A DNA stretch of 64,000 bases from Thermohalobaculum xanthum (GTDB lineage: Bacteria; Pseudomonadota; Alphaproteobacteria; Rhodobacterales; Rhodobacteraceae): positions 682,001-746,000 of the forward strand of contig NZ_JAEHHL010000001.1 of the NCBI RefSeq assembly GCF_016623495.1. Reading direction: 5' to 3'. A program made the position numbers and the translations under genes. Of the stretch, positions 42,932-51,417 are shown one piece after another; the first letter of the stretch is position 1; each line of letters begins with the position of its first letter. The notes beneath the pieces were generated by a model. That model made no database searches and was not told the DNA's origin. It was given only the letters and a program-made list of their open reading frames with translations.

Positions 42932-43414
42932 TTGTCTGATGGTTCCAGAACGCTCACCGACCCGAGCACGTGCATCCCGATCGAAAGGACGCCTGAGAAC
43001 GATGAGATCTACCGCTACATCCGCAGCGAGATCCAGTTCGAGCTCGGTTTGATCAATGCCCGCGTGAACTGGCTGGTCGCCAGCCAGGCCTTTCTGTTCG
43101 TCCCTCTCACGATTGGCACGCGCGGCACGGCGGTCGGCGACAGCCTGTTCTTCCCGCTGATCCCGTTGCTCGGGGTGGTGCTGTGCCTGCTCGTGCTGGT
43201 CGCAATCCTTGCCGCGGTCTGGCGGAGCCGGCAGTGGCGCGCGAAGTGCCAGAATGGCGCCTACTCGGGACAGTACAGCCGCGGCCAGTACTCGATCGTC
43301 ATGCCCCACACTCCCGCGATCCCGGTCATGGGAATGGTCGGTGCAATCGGTGTCCCAGCCGTGTTGGCGCTGACCTGGCTCTACCTGCTGATCGCACCGC
43401 CCGTCACCGCCTGA
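42932..43414 (+). CDS. Small two-to-three-span membrane protein of unknown function
   Basis: About 160 residues. A soluble N-terminus with ENDEIYRYIRSEIQFELGLINARVNWLV leads into one span (about residues 50-95 contain two hydrophobic runs) and a final span ending IPVMGMVGAIGVPAVLALTWLYLLIA. The N-terminal helix pattern suggests dimerisation. I do not recognise the family by name. The start is uncertain: TTG 42932 has GAGGAG ten bases upstream; ATG 42854 is an upstream in-frame option. It sits alone between a transposase relic and a truncated SDR. Confidence 0.6.
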   Translation: MSDGSRTLTDPSTCIPIERTPENDEIYRYIRSEIQFELGLINARVNWLVASQAFLFVPLTIGTRGTAVGDSLFFPLIPLLGVVLCLLVLVAILAAVWRSRQWRAKCQNGAYSGQYSRGQYSIVMPHTPAIPVMGMVGAIGVPAVLALTWLYLLIAPPVTA

Positions 43415-43652
43415 TCCGGAGAACGAAGCGCCACGACAGGCTGCGGCACGCAGAAAATGCCTTGCCAAACTGGAACGGCGCAAATGGATCTCGAGTCTGC
43501 GGGCAGGCACTCATTGCCTCCCGCCCGGACCTCACGGTTGTCAGCAGGCTTGCGCCCATGTTCCGCATCGGGGCAATGGTCTCAGTTCCGGCGCCGCGGC
43601 TGCCTCCGATGACAAGCGCGCCCTTGTCATCGAAGTGCAGGAAATCACTCAT
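43404..43652 (-). pseudogene. Truncated SDR gene (N-terminal fragment)
   Basis: Begins MSDFLHFDDKGALVIGGSRGAGTE, an SDR nucleotide-binding motif, and continues to LLTTVRSG. After about 45 residues similarity stops and a short unrelated tail leads to a stop at 43404. Real SDRs need about 250 residues, so the gene is broken. Its ATG overlaps the SnoaL-like stop as ATGA, showing the two once formed an operon. Confidence 0.65.
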
Positions 43653-43975
43653 CAATGGATTTCCAAGCTCGCAATCCGGTCGCCCGTCAGCCCAAAAGTG
43701 AAAGTCAGGATCACAGGACTGCCGGGAAAATTGCCGCTGACCCTGGCCGACACGATCCATTGGTCATCGTCGGTTGCGGTCCGCTCCTGGGGTTCTGCGA
43801 TAGCGCCATAAGCCGCCTTGGTTTTCTGCAACCAGTGGCGGATTGCCTTGGCGCCCCGGTATGTCCCGCCCTCGTCATGCACGATGGCATCTGCCGCGAA
43901 GGCTTGGACCAGCGCGTCCACGTCGTTGCGGGCATCGGCAGCAAAGTAGCTTTCTATCGGTTCAGGAAGGGTCAT
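43652..43975 (-). CDS. SnoaL-like/NTF2-fold protein
   Basis: 107 residues: MTLPEPIESYFAADARNDVDALVQAFAADAIVHDEGGTYRGAKAIRHWLQKT is the classic start of SnoaL-like small polyketide-cyclase-fold proteins. FTFGLTGDRIASLEIH at the end is also typical. Function of such stand-alone proteins is usually unknown; they are often coupled to SDR genes and LysR regulators, as here. It is divergent from the LysR gene at 44074. Confidence 0.82.
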   Translation of the reverse strand: MTLPEPIESYFAADARNDVDALVQAFAADAIVHDEGGTYRGAKAIRHWLQKTKAAYGAIAEPQERTATDDDQWIVSARVSGNFPGSPVILTFTFGLTGDRIASLEIH

Positions 43976-44073
43976 GATGTCATTCCTCGTTCTTGTTCGA
44001 GGAACATCTACCCATTGTCTTCCGTCCCGATAAGGTCGATAAACTGGCATGCGTTGATACGATATTCGGGACA

Positions 44074-45081
44074 ATGAGCAAGATCAGTCTGAGAGATCTG
44101 GAGGCAGTGCTGGCCATCGCGCGCCGCGGTTCGTTCCGCGCCGCGGCGACGGAACTGGACATTTCCACCACCGCGCTGTCGCATGGGATCGCTCGGCTGG
44201 AAGCCGAGCTTGGCATCCGCCTCTTCAATCGAACGACCCGTACTGTAGCTCTGACCGAGGCAGGGCAGCAGTTCGTCGACCGCATCGGCCCGGCGTTGTC
44301 GGATATTGACCGCGCAATGGATTCAGCCCGCTCGCATGGCGAGACGCCTTCCGGCGTGCTGCGCATCAATGCCTCGGCGGTGCCCGCAGAAGCGATCATG
44401 TCGGGTCTCGTCCCGGACTTCCTGCGCCGCCATCCAAGGATGGAAGTTGATCTGAGAACCGAGGAACGTCTTGTCGACATCGTCGCCGAGGGCTTCGATC
44501 TCGGTATCAGGGTACGCGACCTCGTGCCGACGGACATGATCGCGCTTTCGATCGGACAGTGGCAGCGCTACGCCGTGGTCGCCTCGCCGGAATACCTGGC
44601 CGACCGAGCACCACCGCAGAATCCGGGCGATCTCAAGGACCACGACTGCATCCGCGCACGCCTGCCCAGCGGCGCCCTCCTGCGATGGCACTTCGAGCGC
44701 CAAGGCGAGACGGTATCGGTTGACGTGACGGGCAGACTTACCCTGGACGATGCCGGCGTCGCGCGATGCGCCGTGCTTCGGGGGGCGGGCATCGGAATTT
44801 TCCTCGAGCAGAGCGTCTGCGACGACATCGCGGCTGGCCGCATGACCCGGCTTCTCGAGGACTGGACGCCGCCACGCTCGGATTATTGCCTCTACTCTCC
44901 GAGTCGCCGCCATCCATCCGCCGGGCTGGCTGCCTTTCTCGCCATGGCGCGGGAGTTGGCGAACAATGCGCGTCGCGCGGCCGCTACTTGGGATTCCCAA
45001 TCATCAGACGCTTCATCCGCTGATCCCGTTGGGACGCATACATGGCGACGAGCCCGCAGACCGCGGAAACCGTCACGATGA
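44074..45081 (+). CDS. LysR-family transcriptional regulator
   Basis: 335 residues. The N-terminal winged HTH is MSKISLRDLEAVLAIARRGSFRAAATELDISTTALSHGIARLEAELGIRLFNRTTRTVALTEAG. The effector domain follows, with ATG 44074 and 98 bases separating it from the divergent SnoaL-like gene it probably controls. The C-terminal 30 residues are Arg/Ser-rich, extend past the usual family end and overlap the convergent MFS gene by 98 bases. The stop may have moved through local rearrangement. Confidence 0.9.
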   Translation: MSKISLRDLEAVLAIARRGSFRAAATELDISTTALSHGIARLEAELGIRLFNRTTRTVALTEAGQQFVDRIGPALSDIDRAMDSARSHGETPSGVLRINASAVPAEAIMSGLVPDFLRRHPRMEVDLRTEERLVDIVAEGFDLGIRVRDLVPTDMIALSIGQWQRYAVVASPEYLADRAPPQNPGDLKDHDCIRARLPSGALLRWHFERQGETVSVDVTGRLTLDDAGVARCAVLRGAGIGIFLEQSVCDDIAAGRMTRLLEDWTPPRSDYCLYSPSRRHPSAGLAAFLAMARELANNARRAAATWDSQSSDASSADPVGTHTWRRARRPRKPSR

Positions 45082-46237
45082 AAAACGGCAATCGGATATC
45101 GACGCTCATCAGTCCGCCGCCGATCAGCGACATCACCCCGCCCGCAAGACAGAAGACGGCCGTGGTCACACCCATGACCCAGCCTTGCTCGCTTTCCTTC
45201 ACGCTGATCGAGAAGAGACCGAGCAGGGTCGGATAGGTGACGCCGAACAGAAAATAGAAAAAGAACACCGGCACGAAGCACAGAAGCGCGACCGGCGAGA
45301 GGACGACTGCGAGCGAGCAGAGCGCCATCATGGCAAGTGTGACGGTGATGATCTGCGGCTTGGCAAAATGTGCCTGCGCCGGCTTGACCAGGAACGTGCT
45401 GGAAAACGCCAGTGCAAAACCGATCACCAGCATCACGGCACTGGCCCCGATTTCGCCATAGCCGAAGGCGCTGGTGAGATAGTTATCAATAAAGACGTAG
45501 AAGGTTACGTTCGAAATCATGAAGAACGCATAGACGGGCATGATCCGCAACACGAGCGGCTGATCGGCCACGCGCCAGAGGCTGTCGACGATGTCGCGCG
45601 GGCGGAAAACGAAGGGCTCACGTTCCGTGCGCATGTCGCGGAAGAATACGAGGACAAGGAAGATGGCCACCAAAACAAGCCCCAGCGCCGCGTAGAACGG
45701 TGTGGTCAGGCTCGCCACGTCGCCGATCAGGTCCTTGTCCGACAGTACGCCGCCGATGATGGGGCCGCCGACGAGCCCGAAGCTCACACCGGTAACGATG
45801 TAGCCCATGTTCCGGTCGCGATCGGCGGCGTCGACGCTTCCATCTACCATTGCCGCCTGCGCGATTGGCTGGTTCCCCGCGGTGAACCCGGTGATCGCGC
45901 GGCCAATGATCAGGAGCCAAAGACTGCTGATCGTCAGCGCAATGATGGTGACGACATAGCCCGCGAACGCTCCGCCAAGACAGATCAGCAGCGCATTGCG
46001 CCGTCCAATCGCGTCCGACACGCGCGAGACGTAAACCACCTCCAGGAACCACGACAGGAAGAAGATGCCAATCACCAGACCGTAGTCGAAATGTCGCCGC
46101 GCGGTGGATGTTCCCGCCGGCAGAAAATTCGACTCGGGCTTCATGACCAGCGTGTCGATGATCGGGAACACCAGGCCTTGGCCGATCAGGTCGACGAACA
46201 CGACAAACATCAGTGTGATTTTCACCATGGTTGACAT
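44984..46237 (-). CDS. MFS multidrug/tetracycline-type efflux transporter
   Basis: 417 residues with 12 apparent membrane spans. VSRVSDAIGRRNALLICLGG is the loop 2-3 MFS motif, and GRAITGFTAGNQPIAQAAMVD plus FGLVGGPIIGGVLSD correspond to motif C-type antiporter sequences of the TetA/Bcr group. Start ATG 46237 has GGGGAGG upstream on the minus strand. Its substrate is not predictable. It is convergent with, and overlaps, the LysR gene. Confidence 0.85.
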   Translation of the reverse strand: MSTMVKITLMFVVFVDLIGQGLVFPIIDTLVMKPESNFLPAGTSTARRHFDYGLVIGIFFLSWFLEVVYVSRVSDAIGRRNALLICLGGAFAGYVVTIIALTISSLWLLIIGRAITGFTAGNQPIAQAAMVDGSVDAADRDRNMGYIVTGVSFGLVGGPIIGGVLSDKDLIGDVASLTTPFYAALGLVLVAIFLVLVFFRDMRTEREPFVFRPRDIVDSLWRVADQPLVLRIMPVYAFFMISNVTFYVFIDNYLTSAFGYGEIGASAVMLVIGFALAFSSTFLVKPAQAHFAKPQIITVTLAMMALCSLAVVLSPVALLCFVPVFFFYFLFGVTYPTLLGLFSISVKESEQGWVMGVTTAVFCLAGGVMSLIGGGLMSVDIRLPFFIVTVSAVCGLVAMYASQRDQRMKRLMIGNPK

Positions 46238-46394
46238 CGTGCAGCCTCCCCTCTGGCCAGATCACGACAGTAATTCAGCCGCACCGTTTCACCTAGGTTC
46301 GAACCCCGTGCGCCATTGGGTTTGCGTGGTACATCGGGCTCCTTGCCGGAGACATCGCGTGAGCACGAGGATGAGCGGCACTGAGCAGCCTGAT

Positions 46395-46440
46395 CTGACT
46401 GGTCCAAGTTGAGTGTTAGTGCATGACTGGCTCTGCCTGC
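46395..46440 (-). mobile_element. IS3-type element right-end fragment
   Basis: On the minus strand ATGCACTAACACTCAACTTGG encodes a terminal Met-His-stop followed by a sequence like that after the transposase relic at 491-526 (IIH-stop then ACATTCACGCTGGAGC). Only the end of the element remains. The surrounding 46238-46496 contains no gene. Confidence 0.45.
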
Positions 46441-46496
46441 TGGCCGAGAAGAACGACGCCGGCCCCAGGACGGTCGACAAGCTCTGAGGACAATTG

Positions 46497-47213
46497 ATGA
46501 AGCTCGGGATACTGCAGACGGGTCGCTCGCCGGAGGAGCTACGCACGGCGCATGGCGACTATGATGACTTCTTCCGCCGCTTCCTCGACGGGCGCGGTTT
46601 CGAGTTCGTCACCTACCCGGTGCTTGACGGCATCCTGCCCGCCGAGCCCGATGAGGCCGATTGCTGGCTGATCACCGGCTCGAAATTCGGGACCTACGAA
46701 CCGCATCCCTGGATCCCGCCGCTCGAGGCATTCCTCCGCCGCAGCTTCACGGCCGGCGTGCCGATCGTCGGAATCTGCTTCGGACACCAGATCCTGGCAC
46801 AGGCACTCGGCGGCAAGGTCGAGAAGTTCGCGGGAGGCTGGTCGGTCGGACGCGAAACCTACGAGTTCGCCGGCCTCGCCAGCCCGATCGCCCTGATGGC
46901 CTGGCACCAGGACCAGGTGATCGAGAAGCCCAGCGAGGCCGAGGTGCTGGGCTCGTCGCCGTTCTGCCGGTACGCGGCGCTGGCCTATGGCGACCGAGCG
47001 CTCACGATCCAGCCCCATCCCGAGTTCCAACGGACCTTCGTAAGGGACCTGATCGAGGCGCGGCGCGACCTTCTGCCCGATGACATCGCCCGTAAAGCGC
47101 TCGTCTCGCTCGGCGAACCAACGGACTCAGCGCTGATTGGCGACATGGTGGAAGCGTTCCTGAAACGCCCGCGAGGAACTCGGAGTCCCGAGAATGCCAA
47201 GCCATCCGTCTAG
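46497..47213 (+). CDS. Class I glutamine amidotransferase-like protein
   Basis: 238 residues of the GATase1 fold. The nucleophile elbow is GICFGHQILAQALGG with Cys near residue 93, and the His-Glu pair is QPHPEF near residue 176. LITGSKFGTYEPHPWI matches the GMP-synthase-like GATase branch that includes stand-alone gamma-glutamyl hydrolases. It could hydrolyse glutamine or a gamma-glutamyl amide. ATG 46497 (an in-frame TTG precedes it) follows GAGGAC. It is first in a four-gene amide-bond module. Confidence 0.85.
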   Translation: MKLGILQTGRSPEELRTAHGDYDDFFRRFLDGRGFEFVTYPVLDGILPAEPDEADCWLITGSKFGTYEPHPWIPPLEAFLRRSFTAGVPIVGICFGHQILAQALGGKVEKFAGGWSVGRETYEFAGLASPIALMAWHQDQVIEKPSEAEVLGSSPFCRYAALAYGDRALTIQPHPEFQRTFVRDLIEARRDLLPDDIARKALVSLGEPTDSALIGDMVEAFLKRPRGTRSPENAKPSV

Positions 47214-47418
47214 TTCCCCCGCCGGAAGCGAACGGGTCCGGGTTCCGATCATCGAGAGACAGCGTCTTCGGGATGGGCGCAACCGTGCGTCCCGCATATG
47301 GTTGTCGGGAGGGGGCATCGGGACACCGGGGCAATGCCACAGCCCGGTGGCGGGGCGACACCTGCCGTGAACGCCTGCCCGGCGACGGCGCAAGCTGCGT
47401 GAGAGGAATTGGACGACC

Positions 47419-48870
47419 ATGGCCAAGACGAAGAAGCTGACCAGCCTGACCGAGATCTTCCGCTTCCTGCGCAAGAACACGACACCGATCTACGTGATCA
47501 CGCCGACGCCATACAGCCTGCTCGGGCTCGATCAGTGGGTCGGCGCGATGGAATTCGTGAACTACTTCGACATCTTCGACGGCGCCCATCCGCGTGTCTT
47601 CGTGCCCGCGACGATCACGGCGCCCGAGTTCCAGTCGATGGAGGATGTCGCCAACTACCTGGTCGCGCATCCCCAGTTCCGTGACCGGGTCAAGTCGCGC
47701 CCGCGCGGCAAGGCGATCTTCGTCATGTTCGACGAAGAGACCGAGGCGCTGTGCGAGCAGGTCGGACTCGACATCGCCCTCGCCCCAGCGGCGTTGCGCA
47801 CTCGGCTCGACTCGAAGATCGAGACGACGCGGCTCGGCAACGAGGCGAATGTTCCGAGCGCGCCCAACGTGCTCGGCCGGGCCGAGAGCTACGAGGCGTT
47901 GATTGCCCTTGCCAAGAGCGCCGGGCTCGGCTCGGACCTCGTCGTGCAGACACCTTATGGGGACAGCGGCCGGACGACCTTCTTCATCAAATCCGAGAAG
48001 GATTGGGACAAGGTCGCCGCCAAGGTCATCGACCAGGACCTCAAGGTGATGAAGCGGCTCAATCACCTGCCCGGCACGATCGAGGGCTGCGCCACACGGC
48101 TTGGGACCTTCGTTGGCCCGGTGATGACCGACATCACCGGCTTCAAGGAGATCACGCCCTACAAGGGCGGCTGGTGCGGCAACGACATCTCTCCGACGAT
48201 CCTGCCCGAAGGCGTGCCCGAGAAGGTCCGCGACATGGCGCAGAGGTTCGGCGACCGGCTCTATCGCGAGGGCTACAAGGGCGTATTCTGCATCGACTTC
48301 CTGCTCGATACGGACACGAACGAGGTCTATCTCGGGGAACTCAATCCGCGCGTCAGCGGCGCGTCGCCGCCAACCAACCTGATCACCTCGACCTATGGCG
48401 GCTGCCCGCTTTTCCTGTTCCACCTCCTTGAATATCTCGATGTCGACTACGAGATCGACGTCGAGGCGGTACAGGCCCGGTGGAACGACTACGATCACTG
48501 GACCCAGCTCATCCTGAAACAGACCGAGGACAAGGTCGAATTGATCACCCGCGCGCCGAGATCCGGCATCTGGCGGATGGGAATTGGCGGCGAGGTCAGC
48601 TTCCTGCGCAACGCTCTCAACGTCACGAGCCTTGCCGACGAGAACGAGGCCTTCTATCTGCGGGTGCACGGGGTCGGCGAGTACTGCTATCACGGCGCCG
48701 ATCTTGGCTGCCTGCTTGCCCGCGGACGCATGCAGACCGACAAGCGCAAGCTGACCGAGCGGGCACGCCGGTGGAATGCGGGGCTCAAGTCGCAGTTCCA
48801 CAGCGTGCCGATCGCAGCCGCGCCGCCGGTGTCCATGCCGTCCGATCTCTCGGAGGCTAAATGGTTCTGA
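47419..48870 (+). CDS. ATP-grasp enzyme (carboxylate-amine ligase-like)
   Basis: 483 residues. The ATP-grasp signature is in the centre: VVQTPYGDSGRTTFFI (glycine-rich loop region, about residues 173-188), YKGVFCIDFLLDTDTNEVYLGELNPRVSGASPPTN (metal-binding Glu/Asn, about 288-322). The N-terminal YVITPTPYSLLGLDQWV and the C-terminal part are not familiar to me. ATP-grasp enzymes activate a carboxylate as acyl phosphate and couple it to an amine or thiol. Its neighbours, three amide-hydrolysing folds, suggest it makes or remodels an amide. Substrate unknown. Confidence 0.8.
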   Translation: MAKTKKLTSLTEIFRFLRKNTTPIYVITPTPYSLLGLDQWVGAMEFVNYFDIFDGAHPRVFVPATITAPEFQSMEDVANYLVAHPQFRDRVKSRPRGKAIFVMFDEETEALCEQVGLDIALAPAALRTRLDSKIETTRLGNEANVPSAPNVLGRAESYEALIALAKSAGLGSDLVVQTPYGDSGRTTFFIKSEKDWDKVAAKVIDQDLKVMKRLNHLPGTIEGCATRLGTFVGPVMTDITGFKEITPYKGGWCGNDISPTILPEGVPEKVRDMAQRFGDRLYREGYKGVFCIDFLLDTDTNEVYLGELNPRVSGASPPTNLITSTYGGCPLFLFHLLEYLDVDYEIDVEAVQARWNDYDHWTQLILKQTEDKVELITRAPRSGIWRMGIGGEVSFLRNALNVTSLADENEAFYLRVHGVGEYCYHGADLGCLLARGRMQTDKRKLTERARRWNAGLKSQFHSVPIAAAPPVSMPSDLSEAKWF

Positions 48871-48984
48871 CGTGGATGCCGCCTGTCAGCCCCGCGCGAT
48901 CCCTCGGCGCGCTTGATAAATGGCGCCGAGTGGCCTGGGCATCCCCTTGCGCCACTCGGGCAGCGTAGCTGAGGCCACCGCGAG

Positions 48985-50106
48985 ATGGAGAGCGCATCAC
49001 ATCGCCGTCAGCCCGTCTCTCTCGTCTTTCGAGGGATGAGCGAGGACAAGCCTGGGCTTGCCTGGAAGGATGTGTTCGAACGAGGCTGGCCCGGCTGGCG
49101 CCGGTGGTTCTTGAGCCGCGGCGGCGACAGTCAGCCGACCCGCAACGCGGCGGAGCGGGCATTGCGCCAGCACATGCCCGACTTCGAACCGCTGTGGCAT
49201 GCCCTTGTCACGACCGCTCGGGCCGATGCAGACGCCGCGCGGTTCCTGAGCTTCTGGCGCCCGCCTCGCTATCTGGTCGGCTGTTCCCAGGCCGCCTTTA
49301 TCGACGAACGCGGTCCGGGGCTGATCCGAAACTACGACCTCGACCCGGGCCTCAACGAGACCACCATGCTGCATTCCCGATGGCGTGGACGCAGGGTGAT
49401 GGGAATGGTCGACGGCATGGCCGGGCTTGCGGACGGCATGAACGATGCCGGCCTGGCCGTGTCCCTCGCATTCGGCGGACGAGTTGTGGCGGGACGGGGC
49501 TTCGGCATCCCGATCATCGTCCGGTACATCCTCGAGACGTGCTCGTCCGTCGACGAAGCCGTCGAGGTCTTGCGTGCCGTGCCCAGCCACATGTCCTACA
49601 ATGTCACGCTGATCGACCGCAGCGGAGCCTCGGCGACAGTGTTCGTCGCCCCGGATCGGCCGACTATTCTGCGCACGACACCGTATGCGACCAATCACCA
49701 GCTGGGCGTGGAATGGCCGCAGCATGGCAGGATCTCGCGGACCCTGCTTCGCTCCGAGCACCTCGAGAACCTGTTCAATCGCAAAGTTCTCTCGGGGGCC
49801 GGCCTGATGCAGGAATTTCGCCAGAAACCCCTGTTCTCGACGGGCTATGCGTCAGGCTTCGGGACGGTCTACACCGTGCTCTACCGCCCGCTCGAGGGAA
49901 CCGCGACACTGATCTGGTCCACCGAGTCCGAGCACAGCTGGTCCATCGACCATTTCGTCCCTGCGGAAATCACCGCGGTTTACGACCAGAACGGATCCTG
50001 GCTTCGCGCCACGGGCCCGCGCGGGATAGACGCTCCGCCGACACTCGCCGGACCGCAGGACGTGCCACGGACACCCCATGCCGACATCGGCATCTACAAA
50101 TCATGA
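48985..50106 (+). CDS. C45-family Ntn-hydrolase (acyl-CoA:6-APA acyltransferase/peptide amidase-like)
   Basis: 373 residues. PPRYLVGCSQAAF contains the Gly-Cys autoprocessing site near residue 98, where Cys becomes the N-terminal nucleophile. LIRNYDLDP follows with the conserved Asn-Tyr-Asp of C45 enzymes. MVDGMAGLADGMNDAGLAVSLAFGG and ATNHQLG are further family elements. C45 proteins transfer or hydrolyse acyl-amides such as penicillin and beta-alanyl-amines. It lies between the ATP-grasp and amidase genes, 114 bases after the former. No signal peptide is evident. Confidence 0.8.
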   Translation: MESASHRRQPVSLVFRGMSEDKPGLAWKDVFERGWPGWRRWFLSRGGDSQPTRNAAERALRQHMPDFEPLWHALVTTARADADAARFLSFWRPPRYLVGCSQAAFIDERGPGLIRNYDLDPGLNETTMLHSRWRGRRVMGMVDGMAGLADGMNDAGLAVSLAFGGRVVAGRGFGIPIIVRYILETCSSVDEAVEVLRAVPSHMSYNVTLIDRSGASATVFVAPDRPTILRTTPYATNHQLGVEWPQHGRISRTLLRSEHLENLFNRKVLSGAGLMQEFRQKPLFSTGYASGFGTVYTVLYRPLEGTATLIWSTESEHSWSIDHFVPAEITAVYDQNGSWLRATGPRGIDAPPTLAGPQDVPRTPHADIGIYKS

Positions 50107-50122
50107 CATCGGGAGAAACAAG

Positions 50123-50971
50123 TTGAGCAAGTTCGCCATCGCCGCGATCCAGATGCACATCGGCATGAAACGCAACGTCGACGAAATGCGTCGGCGGCTC
50201 GAGATCATGATGCAGCTCTACCCGTGGGTGCAGATGGTCGTCTTCAGCGAGCTTGCCGCGCATGGTCCGGCGCTTCACGCTGCGCAGCCTGCCGGCGGTG
50301 ATCTCGACAAGGAATTCTCGCAGATGGCGCGGGATTTCGATATCTGGCTTTTGCCGGGATCATATTTTGAGGCGCAGGACGGCAAGGTCTACAACATGGC
50401 CCCGGTGATCAATCCATCGGGTGAGATCATCGCACGCTATCGCAAGATATTCCCCTTCGCGCCTTACGAGGAAGGCGTGACCGCAGGCGACCAGTTCTGC
50501 GTGTTCGACGTGCCCGGCGTCGGTCGGCTGGGATTGTCGATTTGCTACGATATCTGGTTCCCCGAGGTGTCGCGCACGCTGACCTCGATGGGCGCCGAGG
50601 TGCTGATCAACCCGGTTCTCGCACATTTCATGGACCGTCCCGCTGACCTCGCCGTCGCCCAGGCGACGGCGGCGATGTTCCAGAGCTATGTGTTCCATAT
50701 CAACGGATTACTGGCGGGCGGGAATGGCTATTCGATGGTATACGACCCGGCGGGTCGCGTGCTTCATCAGGGCAACGTGCAGGAAGAGATGATCATGATC
50801 GAGGTCGACTTCGACCTCGTCCGGCGCCAGCGCCGCCGGGGCATCCTGAACATGGGGCAGCCGCTCAAGAGCTTCCGCGACAGCGAGATCAGATTCCCGA
50901 TCTACGAGCCGAACTTCGACCGTGGCTATCTCGACTCGCTGGGCCCTCTGGAGAAGCCAGCCCGCGCCTGA
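50123..50971 (+). CDS. Nitrilase-superfamily carbon-nitrogen hydrolase
   Basis: 282 residues with the Glu-Lys-Cys triad: VVFSELAAHG (Glu, near residue 39), YRKIFPFAPYEEG (Lys, near 106) and LSICYDIWFPEVSR (Cys, near 143). The full-length fold fits aliphatic-amidase or N-carbamoyl-type hydrolases. TTG 50123 is chosen because GGGAGAAAC lies directly upstream; the ATG at 50078 would overlap the C45 gene and has no ribosome-binding site. It ends before a hairpin/relic. Confidence 0.88.
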   Translation: MSKFAIAAIQMHIGMKRNVDEMRRRLEIMMQLYPWVQMVVFSELAAHGPALHAAQPAGGDLDKEFSQMARDFDIWLLPGSYFEAQDGKVYNMAPVINPSGEIIARYRKIFPFAPYEEGVTAGDQFCVFDVPGVGRLGLSICYDIWFPEVSRTLTSMGAEVLINPVLAHFMDRPADLAVAQATAAMFQSYVFHINGLLAGGNGYSMVYDPAGRVLHQGNVQEEMIMIEVDFDLVRRQRRRGILNMGQPLKSFRDSEIRFPIYEPNFDRGYLDSLGPLEKPARA

Positions 50972-50988
50972 CCGGGCTCTGGCGGAGA

Positions 50989-51345
50989 AACCCGGCTTGA
51001 TGCCGGGAAGCGGCCTCCCTGACCTGTCGTGGTGAGAGAGCCACACACTTTCCGGTGCGTCAGACCTAGATCGAGATCATGGGCCACGATACCGTGCGGT
51101 TCTGGTGGCGCGGGTCTCCGTCGAAGGTGCAGCCGATATCCGGTGCGCGCGTCGTCTGTCGTGCTTCGCCGCCGCCCATTCCTCTGTCCGGGACCGCTTC
51201 AACCAGGAACGCAGCCCCTCCGAGTTGGAACATCTTCAAACGCTATGGAGCCACCGGTCGCGCTGAGTAGCGTCCGTTCGATCCCGCACCCAGAATTCCT
51301 GCCTTGGCAAAACGGGACTGGCTTGGATCGATCTGGCACCACCTC
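50989..51345 (+). mobile_element. IS6-family transposase relic E (both ends kept, core deleted)
   Basis: Starts with a hairpin CCCGGC-TTGAT-GCCGGG (50991-51007) that corresponds to the leader of relics A and B. About 51073 the frame reads IEIMGHDTVRFWWRG (transposase HTH end). A second frame gives RRLSCFAAAHSSVRDRFNQERSPSE and HLQTL, the C-terminal signature, ending in a stop near 51267. The tail (GGCAAAACGGGACTGGCTTGGATCGATCTGGC) matches relic D. The catalytic middle is absent. The rest of 50972-51417 has no gene. Confidence 0.78.
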
Positions 51346-51417
51346 GCTCGCTCAGGTGATCGGCACAGCCGCCCGTGGTGATCGCATGCTCCCGATCACG
51401 AGGCCTGCCGTGATCGA

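Noticed and set aside
46295-46314. GGTTCGAACCCCGTGCGCC looks like the T-loop and 3' end of a tRNA.
   Set aside because: The five-base T stem does not pair (three of five positions fail or wobble), and no D or anticodon arm lies upstream. It could be chance or an att remnant, but it is not a tRNA gene.
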